Assembly: GCA_035509415.1 (NCBI GenBank) | Contig: DATJLQ010000096.1 | Location: 1 to 64,000, forward strand | DNA from: DATJLQ01 sp035509415 | GTDB taxonomy: Bacteria > Pseudomonadota > Alphaproteobacteria > JACZXZ01 | Direction: 5' to 3' | DNA: 64,000 nt | Part shown: positions 53,917 to 62,540 of the stretch, one piece after another | How the letters are laid out: each line of letters begins with the position of its first letter | How positions within the stretch are numbered: position 1 is the first letter of the stretch | The notes under the pieces: generated by a model | Told to the model about the DNA's origin: nothing | What the model saw: the letters and a program-made list of their open reading frames with translations, nothing else | The model's database searches: none | Made by a program: the position numbers and the translations under genes

Positions 53917-56058
53917 TCAGTTCTCCACGACGGTCGCTTCGGGACCCAACGCCCCCTTACCGGCGGGCAAACCCGGCCGGACCTCAACGTCGAGGCAGCC
54001 ATAGGCATCGACCACGACGCGGTCGCCGATACCGATGATGGTCGTCGATTCGCGCTCCTCGATCACCGCCGGACCGACCAAGATCTGGCCGACCTGAAGG
54101 GACGACCGCTCGAACACGGGTGCGCGCCGGAACGCCGCGCTGCCGACGACGTAGATGTCCCGGAATGCCTTGGGCGCCGCGTCGGTCATGGCGGCCGGCC
54201 GCGAGATGGCTGGCGCGCGCACGCGTCGCTGGAGCTGGATCCGGGCGGTTGCGACCTCGATCGAGTTTTCCTCGTCGACCTTGCCGTAGAGCGTCGCATA
54301 AAGCTCGAGGAAGGCTGCGCTCCACGCCGCAACCGCAGTCTCGGCCTGGATCGGCCGCTCGATCGGAATTTCCAGCGAATAATCCTGTCCCGCGTAGCGC
54401 AAGTCGAGGAAGCGCATGTACTGCGCCTCGGAGAGTTCGGGCAGGAGTGCTGCGGCATCGCGCTCGATCTCCTCGAAGATCGTTTCCAGCGCCTCGAGAT
54501 CGACGGTCGTGAGCAACGCGCCCACCGTGCGGCTGCGCTCGATCGCCATCGGCGCCGCGAGCAGGCCGAGAGACGACATGACGCCCGAGAATGGCGGGAT
54601 CACGACGCGTCCGATTCCGAGCTTGCGCGCGAGCTCGACCGCGTGCACCGGGCCCGCGCCGCCCGAGGCGACCAGGGCGAGATCGCCGCTCGATTTCCCC
54701 TTGTCGGTGACGTAGATGCGCGCCGCCGCCGCCATGGTTTCGCTCACCAGGCCGAAGATGCCTGCGGCTGCGGCGGCGATATCGAGTCCGGTCGGGACGG
54801 CGATCTTGGTCTTGATCGCGCGCTCGGCGGCGGCGCGATCGAGCGGCATCTCGCCGCCGAGAAAATAATCCGGATTGAGATAACCGAGCACGAGATCGGC
54901 GTCGGTCACGGTCGGATCCTTACCGCCGAGCCCGTAGCATGCCGGCCCCGGATCCGAGGCGGCGCTATTGGGCCCGACCTGCAGCAGATCGAGATCGTTC
55001 ACGCGCGCGATGCTGCCGCCGCCGGCGCCGATTTCGAGCAGATCGTAAACCGGGAGCGAGACCGGATATCCGCTGCCGGCCTTGAATCGGTGCACGCGGC
55101 CGACCTCGAACGAGCGCGTGCGCGCGGCGTGACCGTTCTCGATGATGCAGAGCTTCGCCGTCGTGCCGCCCATGTCGAAGGCGAGCATGGTGTCGAGGCC
55201 GATCAGGCGGCCGAAGAAGCCGACCGCCTCGACGCCCGCGGCCGGTCCGGATTCGAGGATCTGGACCGGGAAACGCTTTGCGGTGTCGACCGTCGCGGTG
55301 CCGCCGTTGGACAGCATGAGGAACAGACTGCGTGCGAAGCCGCGCTTTTTGAGGCCCTCGTCGAGCCGCTCGATATAGGCGCTCGCGGTGCGCTTCACGT
55401 AAGCGTCGATCACCGTGGTCGAGGTGCGCTCGAATTCCTTGGGCTCCGGCAAGACCTCGTGGGAAAGCGAGAGATCGACGCCCGGGAGTTCGGCGGCCAG
55501 GATTTCGGCAGCGCGCTTCTCGTTCGCAGGATTCCGATAGGAATGGAGGAAGCAAATCGCGACCGCCTCGACCCCCTCGCGCCGGAACAGGGCCGCCGCT
55601 TCTTTCAGCTCCTGCTCATTCACCGCCTCGGTCACGCTGCCGTCGGAGAGGGTGCGCTCGGATATGCCGACCCTCAGCCGGCGCGGCACGAGCGGCGGCG
55701 GGAACCGGATGAACATGTCGAAGACGGTGTATCGAACCTCGCGCCCGATCTCGAGGATATCGCGGAAGCCCTTGGTGGTGATCAGCCCGGTACGGCTGCC
55801 CTTGCCCTCGAGGATCACGTTGGTCACGAGAGTGGTCGCGTGGATGATGTCGTTGGTCGTAGGCAGGAGATCGGGCAAGGCCTCGGCGAGCCGCTTGAGG
55901 CCGGCATAGACCGCCAAATCCGGCCGCTCGGGCGTGGTGAGCGTCTTTTCGATCCGAATCCGGCCGCTCGACTGGTCGGTCACCGTGAAGTCGGTGAACG
56001 TCCCGCCGATGTCGATGCCGATACGATATTTGCCGCTTGCCACCCGCGCATCCAACAT
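53917..56058 (-). CDS. hyuA: Hydantoinase A/oxoprolinase family protein (first pair)
   Basis: 713 residues from ATG 56058. The actin-like ATPase start GIDIGGTFTDF (about 13-23), the middle AFDMGGTTAK and the GAGGGSIARV nucleotide motifs are present. It is the ATP-hydrolysing subunit partnering HyuB. No ribosome site precedes ATG 56058; instead a palindrome abuts it, so the message may be leaderless or begin at the in-frame GTG 56043. ATG 56088 would place the palindrome inside the gene. Confidence 0.9.
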   Translation of the reverse strand: MLDARVASGKYRIGIDIGGTFTDFTVTDQSSGRIRIEKTLTTPERPDLAVYAGLKRLAEALPDLLPTTNDIIHATTLVTNVILEGKGSRTGLITTKGFRDILEIGREVRYTVFDMFIRFPPPLVPRRLRVGISERTLSDGSVTEAVNEQELKEAAALFRREGVEAVAICFLHSYRNPANEKRAAEILAAELPGVDLSLSHEVLPEPKEFERTSTTVIDAYVKRTASAYIERLDEGLKKRGFARSLFLMLSNGGTATVDTAKRFPVQILESGPAAGVEAVGFFGRLIGLDTMLAFDMGGTTAKLCIIENGHAARTRSFEVGRVHRFKAGSGYPVSLPVYDLLEIGAGGGSIARVNDLDLLQVGPNSAASDPGPACYGLGGKDPTVTDADLVLGYLNPDYFLGGEMPLDRAAAERAIKTKIAVPTGLDIAAAAAGIFGLVSETMAAAARIYVTDKGKSSGDLALVASGGAGPVHAVELARKLGIGRVVIPPFSGVMSSLGLLAAPMAIERSRTVGALLTTVDLEALETIFEEIERDAAALLPELSEAQYMRFLDLRYAGQDYSLEIPIERPIQAETAVAAWSAAFLELYATLYGKVDEENSIEVATARIQLQRRVRAPAISRPAAMTDAAPKAFRDIYVVGSAAFRRAPVFERSSLQVGQILVGPAVIEERESTTIIGIGDRVVVDAYGCLDVEVRPGLPAGKGALGPEATVVEN

Positions 56059-56085
56059 GTTCAATATTGTTGAACAGCACTGTTC
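56059..56085. promoter_or_regulatory. Putative operator: overlapping GTTC/GAAC palindromes in divergent promoter
   Basis: GTTCAA-N5-TTGAAC (56059-56075) is overlapped by GAACAG-CA-CTGTTC (56072-56085). The arms GTTC, GAAC, GTTC alternate as they do (GTTTC, GAAAC, GTTTC) in the 36119-36145 element. The site lies between the divergent hyuA start and the dioxygenase start (56171), so one regulator could control both operons. Confidence 0.55.
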
Positions 56086-56170
56086 CATAAGCCAGGATGG
56101 GACGCAAGCGCGAATCGCGCCATGTCGGAACCGCCGGCGGCCGGCACGGCGCGTGGAAGGAGGGGCGCAC

Positions 56171-57442
56171 ATGACGCTCGTCAATGACCCGGGATTCACG
56201 GTCGACTGGCCGCGCGACGATTATTCGCGCATTCCCTACTGGCTGTTCCACGATCCCAAGGTCTACGAACTGGAGCGCGCGCGCATCTTCCGCGGCCCGG
56301 TATGGAATTATCTTGGGCTCGAGGCGGAGATCCCGAAGCCCGACGATTTCCGCACCACCTTCGTGGGCGACATTCCGGTCGTCGTCGCTCGCGCCGGCGA
56401 CGGCACGGTCCACGCGTTCGTCAACCGCTGCGCCCACCGCGGCGCCCAGATCGTCCGCACGACGCACGGCAGCGCCAAGGATTTCGTCTGCATTTATCAT
56501 CGCTGGTGCTATTCGCTCGAAGGCGATCTCATCGGCATCCCGTTCAAGCGCGGCCTCAAGGGCCAGGGCGGCATGGCCGATTTCGACATGGCGGCGAACG
56601 GCCCCGAGAAGCTGCGCGTGGCGAGCCTGAGCGGCATGATATTCGGCACTTTCTCCGCCCATACCGAGCCGCTGGAGGGTTACCTGGGCGCCTTCGGTTG
56701 CGGCCTGATCGAGCGCCTGCTGGGGAAGCCGATCCGCATCTATGGCTACCAGCGCCAGGTGATTCACGCGAACTGGAAATTCTACGCGGAGAACTTGCGC
56801 GATACCTACCATGCGAGCCTGCTGCACACCTTCCTGTCGTCCTACGGCATCGATCGGGCGACCCAGAAAGGGGGCGTCAAGATGGACGGCCGCCACCGCC
56901 ACAGCATGAATTATGCCTTCGCGGCGACCGACGGCCAGGATGAGGCGCGCGCCGCCTATGCCGGCAATTCGGGCGTCTCTCTCGATCGGCTCAAGCTGCG
57001 CGACGGCTCCCTGATGCGCTACGTGCCGGAGTTCGAGGACGGCATGAACCTCGCGACCCCGACATTCTTCCCCAATGTCCTGCTGATCCAGGTCAACAAC
57101 GTCCTCTCGACGCGCCAGATCCGGCCGAAGGGCAAGGACGCGTTCGAGGTGTTCCAGACCCTGTTCGGCTATGCCGACGACGACGAGGCCATGACGCGCC
57201 ATCGCCTGAAGCAGTCGAACCTGGTTGGGCCGGCGGGCTATGTCTCGATGGAGGACGGCGAGGCGATCGAGCTCGCCCACCGCGCGAGCGCCTCCTCGCA
57301 GGGCTTTACCTCCGTGATCGAGATGGGAGGGCGCGGGCCGATCCGCGACCTCGAGCACCGGGTTACCGACGTGCCGGTGCGCGGCTTCTGGTCTTATTGG
57401 TCGGAGCTCATGGGCGTCGAGCCCGTTTGCGGGGTGCGATGA
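56171..57442 (+). CDS. Ring-hydroxylating dioxygenase alpha subunit (Rieske)
   Basis: 423 residues; ATG 56171 follows GGAAGGAGGGG. Rieske ligands are C87-A-H89 and C107-I-Y-H110. The mononuclear iron site is D211-x2-H214-x4-H219 in the NLRDTYHASLLHT segment. It resembles the anthranilate/salicylate/benzoate class. A beta subunit follows; no ferredoxin or reductase gene is present in the window. It would dihydroxylate an aromatic or heteroaromatic acid ahead of the HyuAB step or in parallel with it. Confidence 0.9.
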   Translation: MTLVNDPGFTVDWPRDDYSRIPYWLFHDPKVYELERARIFRGPVWNYLGLEAEIPKPDDFRTTFVGDIPVVVARAGDGTVHAFVNRCAHRGAQIVRTTHGSAKDFVCIYHRWCYSLEGDLIGIPFKRGLKGQGGMADFDMAANGPEKLRVASLSGMIFGTFSAHTEPLEGYLGAFGCGLIERLLGKPIRIYGYQRQVIHANWKFYAENLRDTYHASLLHTFLSSYGIDRATQKGGVKMDGRHRHSMNYAFAATDGQDEARAAYAGNSGVSLDRLKLRDGSLMRYVPEFEDGMNLATPTFFPNVLLIQVNNVLSTRQIRPKGKDAFEVFQTLFGYADDDEAMTRHRLKQSNLVGPAGYVSMEDGEAIELAHRASASSQGFTSVIEMGGRGPIRDLEHRVTDVPVRGFWSYWSELMGVEPVCGVR

Positions 57443-57906
57443 GCCGGCGCGAGGCGGTGCGCGATCTGGTCGTCGAATATGGCGCGCTCATCGACGCGGA
57501 CCGTCTCGAGGATTGGGTCGAGCTCTTCGCTTCCGACTGCCGGTACAGCGTCATCAGTGCGGAAAATCTGGCGCAAGATCTGCCGCAAACGCTCATGGCG
57601 TGCGACAGCAAGGACATGCTGCGCGATCGGGTGACCGCGTACCGGGAAGTGAACGAATACAATTTCCACAGCGACCGCCACGTAATCGGCGGCGTGCGCT
57701 TCCGCGACGAGAGCACGGGCGGTCCCTGGCGCATCGAGGCGAACTACAGCCTGTTCCAGACCGACGTGGAGGGAGTCACGCGCTTGTTTCTCGTCGGTCA
57801 GTACGACATGTCGGTCGTGTTCGAGGACGAGCGGCCGCGCTTTGCCGATGTGCGCGTGGTGGTCGACACTGCCTCGATCCCGACCCTCCTCGCGACACCG
57901 ATATAA
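57439..57906 (+). CDS. Ring-hydroxylating dioxygenase beta subunit
   Basis: 155 residues, SnoaL/NTF2-like fold, starting at ATG 57439 inside the alpha stop (ATGA). The pattern LVVEYGALIDADRLEDWVELF and a later ANYSLFQT strand suit this structural subunit. It supports an alpha3beta3 oxygenase. Confidence 0.88.
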   Translation: MSRREAVRDLVVEYGALIDADRLEDWVELFASDCRYSVISAENLAQDLPQTLMACDSKDMLRDRVTAYREVNEYNFHSDRHVIGGVRFRDESTGGPWRIEANYSLFQTDVEGVTRLFLVGQYDMSVVFEDERPRFADVRVVVDTASIPTLLATPI

Positions 57907-57997
57907 GTGTCCACGACGACGGCGCTTCTCTCGAGACGGTTCTCGATCCGCGCCCAACCTGCCTAGGCCTCGACGACGCACCCCTCTTGGAAACCTC

Positions 57998-60073
57998 ATG
58001 ACTTCTGGACGCACCCTGGACAATCCTCGACAGCCGAGCGAGCGCGCGGTCGATCCCGTGACGCTTCAGGTCTTTCAACAGCGCTTGATCGGCATCGTGC
58101 GCGAGATGCGCGCGACCATGGTCCATTCCGCCTTCTCGGCCGCGATTTGCGAGCTGTTCGATCTCTCCTGCGCGCTCTTGAGCGCGCGCGGCGAGTTGAT
58201 CGTCCAGTCCGAGGACAACCCGCAGCACATTTTCCCGCTCCTCTGGTCGGCCCAGGAAGTGATGCGCCGCTACGGCAACGACATACGGCCCGACGACGTT
58301 TTCCTCCACAACGACCCCTACGAGGGCGGAACACACCTCAACGACATCGCGATCATCGTACCCTTTTTCGTCGACGGCCAGCTCGTTGCATTCCCGGTTG
58401 TGCGCGCTCATTGGGAGGATGTCGGCGGCTCGACGCACGGCAGCATATCGGGCCAGAACCGCGAGATCTTCCAGGAAGGCCTGCGCATCCCGCTCACGCG
58501 CCTCAAGGCGAACTCGCCCGAGTTCGAGGCGTTCATGGCGCTGCTGTTCTCGAACATGCGCATTCCCAACGAGCGCCGCGGCGATTTCGACGCCATGATG
58601 GGGACTTCCGAGATCGGGCGGCGCCGGCTCGCCGAGGTCGTGGACCGCTATGGCGTGGGCCAGGTGCTGCGCTTCATGGACCGACTCCTCGACCAGGAGG
58701 AGACGCGCATGAGGGCAAAATTGAGGGCGCTTCCCGAGGGCGCTTTCACGTTCGAGAACTATCTCGATCCTCGGCCCGATCTCGGCGTGGCCCAGAAGAT
58801 CGCCGTGCGCGTCGCGATCGCGGACGGCCGCATCGAGGTTTCGTTCGACGGCTCGAGTCCCCAGATCGACGGACCCTTCAATATCGGCCCCTCGGGCGCG
58901 CCGACCGGCGTCTTTATCATCGCGAAGTCGCTGCTCGACCCGAAAGGACCGGTCAATTCCGGGAGCTTCCGGCCCATTTCGGTCGACGCGCCGGCGGGCT
59001 CGTTCGTCAATGCCGTCTACCCCGCTGCGGTGGGCGCCATGGGCGACGTCCGGCGGTCCTTGGAAAGCACCGTCATGGCGGCCCTGGCATCGGTCCTGCC
59101 CGACCGCGTCACCGGCGACACGAAGGGCACGTCGAACCAGCTTTTGATCGGCGGACGCCGGCCTGGCACCGGCCATGCCTGGCTTCTTTACGAGGCGCCT
59201 GCCGGCGGTACCGGCGGCTTCGAGGGCGGCGACGGCAATTCCACCTTGCGCACATTTGCCGAGGGCGACTTCAGCGCGGTCCAGCCGGTCGAGGCGATCG
59301 AGCAGAAATTTCCGCTGCGCGTCGAGGAAGTGTGTCTGCGCGCCGATTCCGCGGGCGACGGCAAATATCGCGGCGGTCTCGGCATGCGTCGCGTGATCCG
59401 CCTTCTGGTCGAGAGCGCGTCCCTGTCGAGCGTGTCGGACAAGAACGTGGTCCCGCCTTATGGACTTTTCGGCGGCACCGGTGGTGCCCAGAACAAAATC
59501 TCGGTCGAGCGCGGCGGCAAATCGATCGCACCGTCGCGGGCGCCGGGCAAGATCTCCAACTTCCACCTGCGCAAGGACGACCGCGTCATCTTCGAGTCGA
59601 GCGGCGGCGGCGGCTATGGCGATCCGCTCGATCGCGATCCGGACGACGTCGCGCGCGACGTGAGCCTGGGATACGTCTCCGCGTCGCGGGCGCGCCAGGT
59701 CTATGGCGTCGTCGTGAGCCGCGGCAAAGCATCGGCCGCGAAGACCGGCGTCCGGCGCCGCGCGCTTCTGAACGCGCGCGTGACTTTATCGGTTGCGCTC
59801 GGCGAGGTACCGGCAAATGCGCTCAAGCTGCCGACCGCGCTTGTCCATCCCGCGACTGCGCGCAAGGCAAACTTGCGCGCGGGCCAGATCGGCGAACTCC
59901 TTTCGGCGCGCAAGCCCGCCGCTCCCATTCGGATCGTGATCGCGACATCGGCCGGGCTCGCGCGCGGCAAGATCGTCGTCGCGAGGAGCGCGGCGCGCTT
60001 TCACGGATGGGCATCGGGCCACGGCGTGCGGTTGCGCGCGCTGCCGCGGCACGTCGATGCGTTTCAGGAGTGA
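57998..60073 (+). CDS. hyuB: Hydantoinase B/oxoprolinase family protein (second pair)
   Basis: 691 residues from ATG 57998. Motifs VDPVTLQVFQQRLIGIVREM, NDPYEGGTHLNDIAI and SSGGGGYGDPLDRDP match the HyuB family; a C-terminal extension of about 80 residues sets it apart from the first pair. It follows the dioxygenase genes by 91 bases and precedes hyuA by nine. Confidence 0.9.
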   Translation: MTSGRTLDNPRQPSERAVDPVTLQVFQQRLIGIVREMRATMVHSAFSAAICELFDLSCALLSARGELIVQSEDNPQHIFPLLWSAQEVMRRYGNDIRPDDVFLHNDPYEGGTHLNDIAIIVPFFVDGQLVAFPVVRAHWEDVGGSTHGSISGQNREIFQEGLRIPLTRLKANSPEFEAFMALLFSNMRIPNERRGDFDAMMGTSEIGRRRLAEVVDRYGVGQVLRFMDRLLDQEETRMRAKLRALPEGAFTFENYLDPRPDLGVAQKIAVRVAIADGRIEVSFDGSSPQIDGPFNIGPSGAPTGVFIIAKSLLDPKGPVNSGSFRPISVDAPAGSFVNAVYPAAVGAMGDVRRSLESTVMAALASVLPDRVTGDTKGTSNQLLIGGRRPGTGHAWLLYEAPAGGTGGFEGGDGNSTLRTFAEGDFSAVQPVEAIEQKFPLRVEEVCLRADSAGDGKYRGGLGMRRVIRLLVESASLSSVSDKNVVPPYGLFGGTGGAQNKISVERGGKSIAPSRAPGKISNFHLRKDDRVIFESSGGGGYGDPLDRDPDDVARDVSLGYVSASRARQVYGVVVSRGKASAAKTGVRRRALLNARVTLSVALGEVPANALKLPTALVHPATARKANLRAGQIGELLSARKPAAPIRIVIATSAGLARGKIVVARSAARFHGWASGHGVRLRALPRHVDAFQE

Positions 60074-60082
60074 TCGCGCGCC

Positions 60083-62140
60083 ATGCTCGTCCTCGGCATC
60101 GACATCGGCGGCACGTTCACGGACCTGATCCTCTACGACACCGAGGCGGGGACATTCTCGGCCGGCAAAGTCCCTTCCGTACCCGGACGGCAGTGGGAAG
60201 GGCTCGCGGCCGGCCTTGCGGCACTCGACCTCGATGCGGGTCGACTCGCAAGCGTGGTGCACGGCACCACGGTCGGGACCAACGCAATCCTCGAAGGCAA
60301 GACCGCGCGCACGGCGCTCGTCACCACCAAGGGTTTCCGCGACGTGCTCGAAATCGGGCGCAGCATGCGCTTGACTCCCGGCAGCCTGTTCGACACGCGC
60401 TTCAAGCGCCCCGCGCCGCTGGTGCCGCGCAATCTGCGCCTCGAGCTCAAGGAGCGCATCGGCGCGCGCGGCGAGGTGGTGACGCCGCTCGAGCCGCCCA
60501 CGCTCGAGGCGCTCGCCCGCGCGCTGCGCGCGTCGAAGACCGAGGCGGTCGCGGTCTGCCTGATCAATGCGTACGCCAACCCCGATCACGAGAAGCGCGT
60601 CGTGGATTTCCTCTCGCACGCGAATCTCGACGCCGCAATCTATCCCTCCCACGAGATCTCTCCCGAATATCGCGAATACGAGCGGACTTCGACCACGGTC
60701 ATCAACGCCGCCGTGAGCCCGATCATCGACCGATACCTCGAGGCCTTCGAGGGTACGTTGCGCGAGCGGGGCTTCGCCGGCTCGCTGTTCATCATGGCGT
60801 CCAATGGCGGCACGCTCCCGCGCCGTGTCGTGAGCCGCTCGGGCGCGCACACGATCCTTTCCGGGCCCGTGGGCGGCGTCCGGGGGGCGCTTTTGGTCGC
60901 GAAATCGATCGGCCGGTCGCGCGTGATCACGCTCGACATGGGCGGCACCAGCACCGATGTCGCCCTGATCGACGGGCACGAGCCCGAAATGGCCGACGTG
61001 ACGGTGATCAACGGCATGCCCTTGCGCCTGCCTCAACTCAACATCGTGACCGTGGGCGCGGGCGGCGGAAGCCTGGCCAAGATCGACGAGGGCGGCGGGG
61101 TCGATGTGGGCCCGGAGAGCGCGGGCGCGCGTCCCGGTCCGGCCTGCTACGGCTTCGGCAATGCCACGCCGACGGTGACCGACGCGAATCTGGCGCTCGG
61201 CCGCCTGGGCGTCGAGTTGATCGGCGGCGCCATGCGCATGCAGCCCGAGCTCGCGACCGCGGCGATCGAGCGCTTGGCGGCGGCGGCCGGCGTCGAGCCC
61301 ATGCACCTCGCCTCGGGCATCGTCGAGATCGCGGTCGCGCGCATGGCGAATGCGATCCGCGAGGTCTCGGTCGAGCAAGGCGCCGACCCGCGCGGCTTCG
61401 CGCTGTTCGCCTTCGGCGGCGCGGGACCGCTGCATGGCTGCGCGGTCGCGTCCGAGCTCGGCATCGCCGAGGTGATCGTGCCGCCGTATCCCGGCCATGT
61501 CTGCGCCTATGGGCTGCTTGCCTCGGAGCTGCGCCAGGATCGCGCACGCACGTGGCTGCGCGCGTTCGCCGATGTCGACCGGAAGACGCTACGGCAGGCG
61601 CTCGAGAAGGAGGGCGATGCGCTGCGAAAATCGGTTCGTCAGGCGGGCTGGCCCCTCGATAGGACCGACCTCCGCTACGCGCTCGATCTTCGCTATGTGG
61701 GGCAGTCCTTCGCGGTACGGGTCGAGCTGCGCGGCCTCGCGGATGGGGACATCGAGGCGCTGCCGGCGGATTTCGGCGCGCGCCATGAGGAGCTCTACGG
61801 TCATCGCCATACGCGCGGCATCGAGATCGTGACCCTGCGCGTCACGGCGCGCGCGCCGCGAGCCTTCGGTTTCGACTTGCCGAAGGCGACACCGCCAAGC
61901 CGCTCGGGGTCGGGTCCGCGCGCGAGCGTCTCCCGCTTGCGCCGGATTTACGAGCGTGGAGCGTGGGTGGAGTGCCCGGTCGTCGATCGCGCCGATCTTT
62001 CGCCGGGCGACACGCTGGTTGGCCCCGCGATCGTCGAGGAAATCGGATCGACGACTTTCGTCGAGCGCGGATGGACGATGCGCGTCGAGCCGACTCTCGC
62101 GATGGTCCTTACGACGCGGGCCGAGACCGGGAAAGATTGA
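60083..62140 (+). CDS. hyuA: Hydantoinase A/oxoprolinase family protein (second pair)
   Basis: 685 residues. The N-terminal LGIDIGGTFTDL, a central TLDMGGTSTDVALI and GAGGGSLAKID are the actin-fold ATPase motifs. It is the last gene of the plus-strand dioxygenase operon. It differs from the first HyuA (713 residues) throughout, so the two are not recent duplicates. Confidence 0.9.
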   Translation: MLVLGIDIGGTFTDLILYDTEAGTFSAGKVPSVPGRQWEGLAAGLAALDLDAGRLASVVHGTTVGTNAILEGKTARTALVTTKGFRDVLEIGRSMRLTPGSLFDTRFKRPAPLVPRNLRLELKERIGARGEVVTPLEPPTLEALARALRASKTEAVAVCLINAYANPDHEKRVVDFLSHANLDAAIYPSHEISPEYREYERTSTTVINAAVSPIIDRYLEAFEGTLRERGFAGSLFIMASNGGTLPRRVVSRSGAHTILSGPVGGVRGALLVAKSIGRSRVITLDMGGTSTDVALIDGHEPEMADVTVINGMPLRLPQLNIVTVGAGGGSLAKIDEGGGVDVGPESAGARPGPACYGFGNATPTVTDANLALGRLGVELIGGAMRMQPELATAAIERLAAAAGVEPMHLASGIVEIAVARMANAIREVSVEQGADPRGFALFAFGGAGPLHGCAVASELGIAEVIVPPYPGHVCAYGLLASELRQDRARTWLRAFADVDRKTLRQALEKEGDALRKSVRQAGWPLDRTDLRYALDLRYVGQSFAVRVELRGLADGDIEALPADFGARHEELYGHRHTRGIEIVTLRVTARAPRAFGFDLPKATPPSRSGSGPRASVSRLRRIYERGAWVECPVVDRADLSPGDTLVGPAIVEEIGSTTFVERGWTMRVEPTLAMVLTTRAETGKD

Positions 62141-62218
62141 GCGCCGCCCGCTGCCTCGCAAGTCGCGCCGGGACCCCGGTACCCGCTTTCGTGCGCGGCG
62201 CAAGTCCTCGAGGGAAAC

Positions 62219-62262
62219 GGTGGGCACGGCAAGGATTGAATTTGCGACCCCTTGACGTGCAT
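62219..62262 (-). pseudogene. 3' relic of a tRNA gene
   Basis: Read on the minus strand, 62245-62229 is a 17-base T arm with the loop TTCAATC and stem GCAAA/CTTGC (one mismatch). It is followed by a seven-base acceptor strand CGTGCCC, an A discriminator and CC. The forward translation contains RQGLNLRPL, a well-known signature of antisense tRNA 3' ends. No matching GGGCACG 5' strand or D arm lies within 100 bases, so only the 3' part remains. Such relics often mark integration sites. Confidence 0.55.
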
Positions 62263-62540
62263 CGCGCCTGTCACGGCTCCGCGCCCGATCGCTGGGCTCG
62301 GAATTCGGCGCCGCGGAGCCCTGGCAGATCGATTTTCGATCCGGTCCAGGCCCGCTTGATGCCCAGCGCCGCCGAGGCGCCATATGCAACCGTCGATCTC
62401 TCGCGCGATTTCGCGCTCCCTTGGTCGTGAGCGGTAGGCGACCCATGCACCGGTCATGCCCAAGGGGAGTGTCGAACTCCCGCGTTCCGCGCCTTCGTCC
62501 TCTTCGCCGACGGCCGATTCAGGCTGGGCCGAAGGCGATG
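62263..62540. other. Intergenic region, no gene recognised
   Basis: Between the second hyuA and the truncated convergent gene. Apart from the tRNA relic next to it, I see no gene, clear repeat or terminator. Confidence 0.4.

Noticed and set aside
58147..61662. Very long plus-strand open frame (over 1,100 codons) in another frame across hyuB and hyuA
   Set aside because: Arginine-rich, motif-free translation that runs across two well-supported genes; a GC-rich shadow frame.
62219..62300. A complete tRNA gene
   Set aside because: Only T arm, acceptor 3' strand and ACC are recognisable; no D arm or complementary 5' acceptor strand was found.
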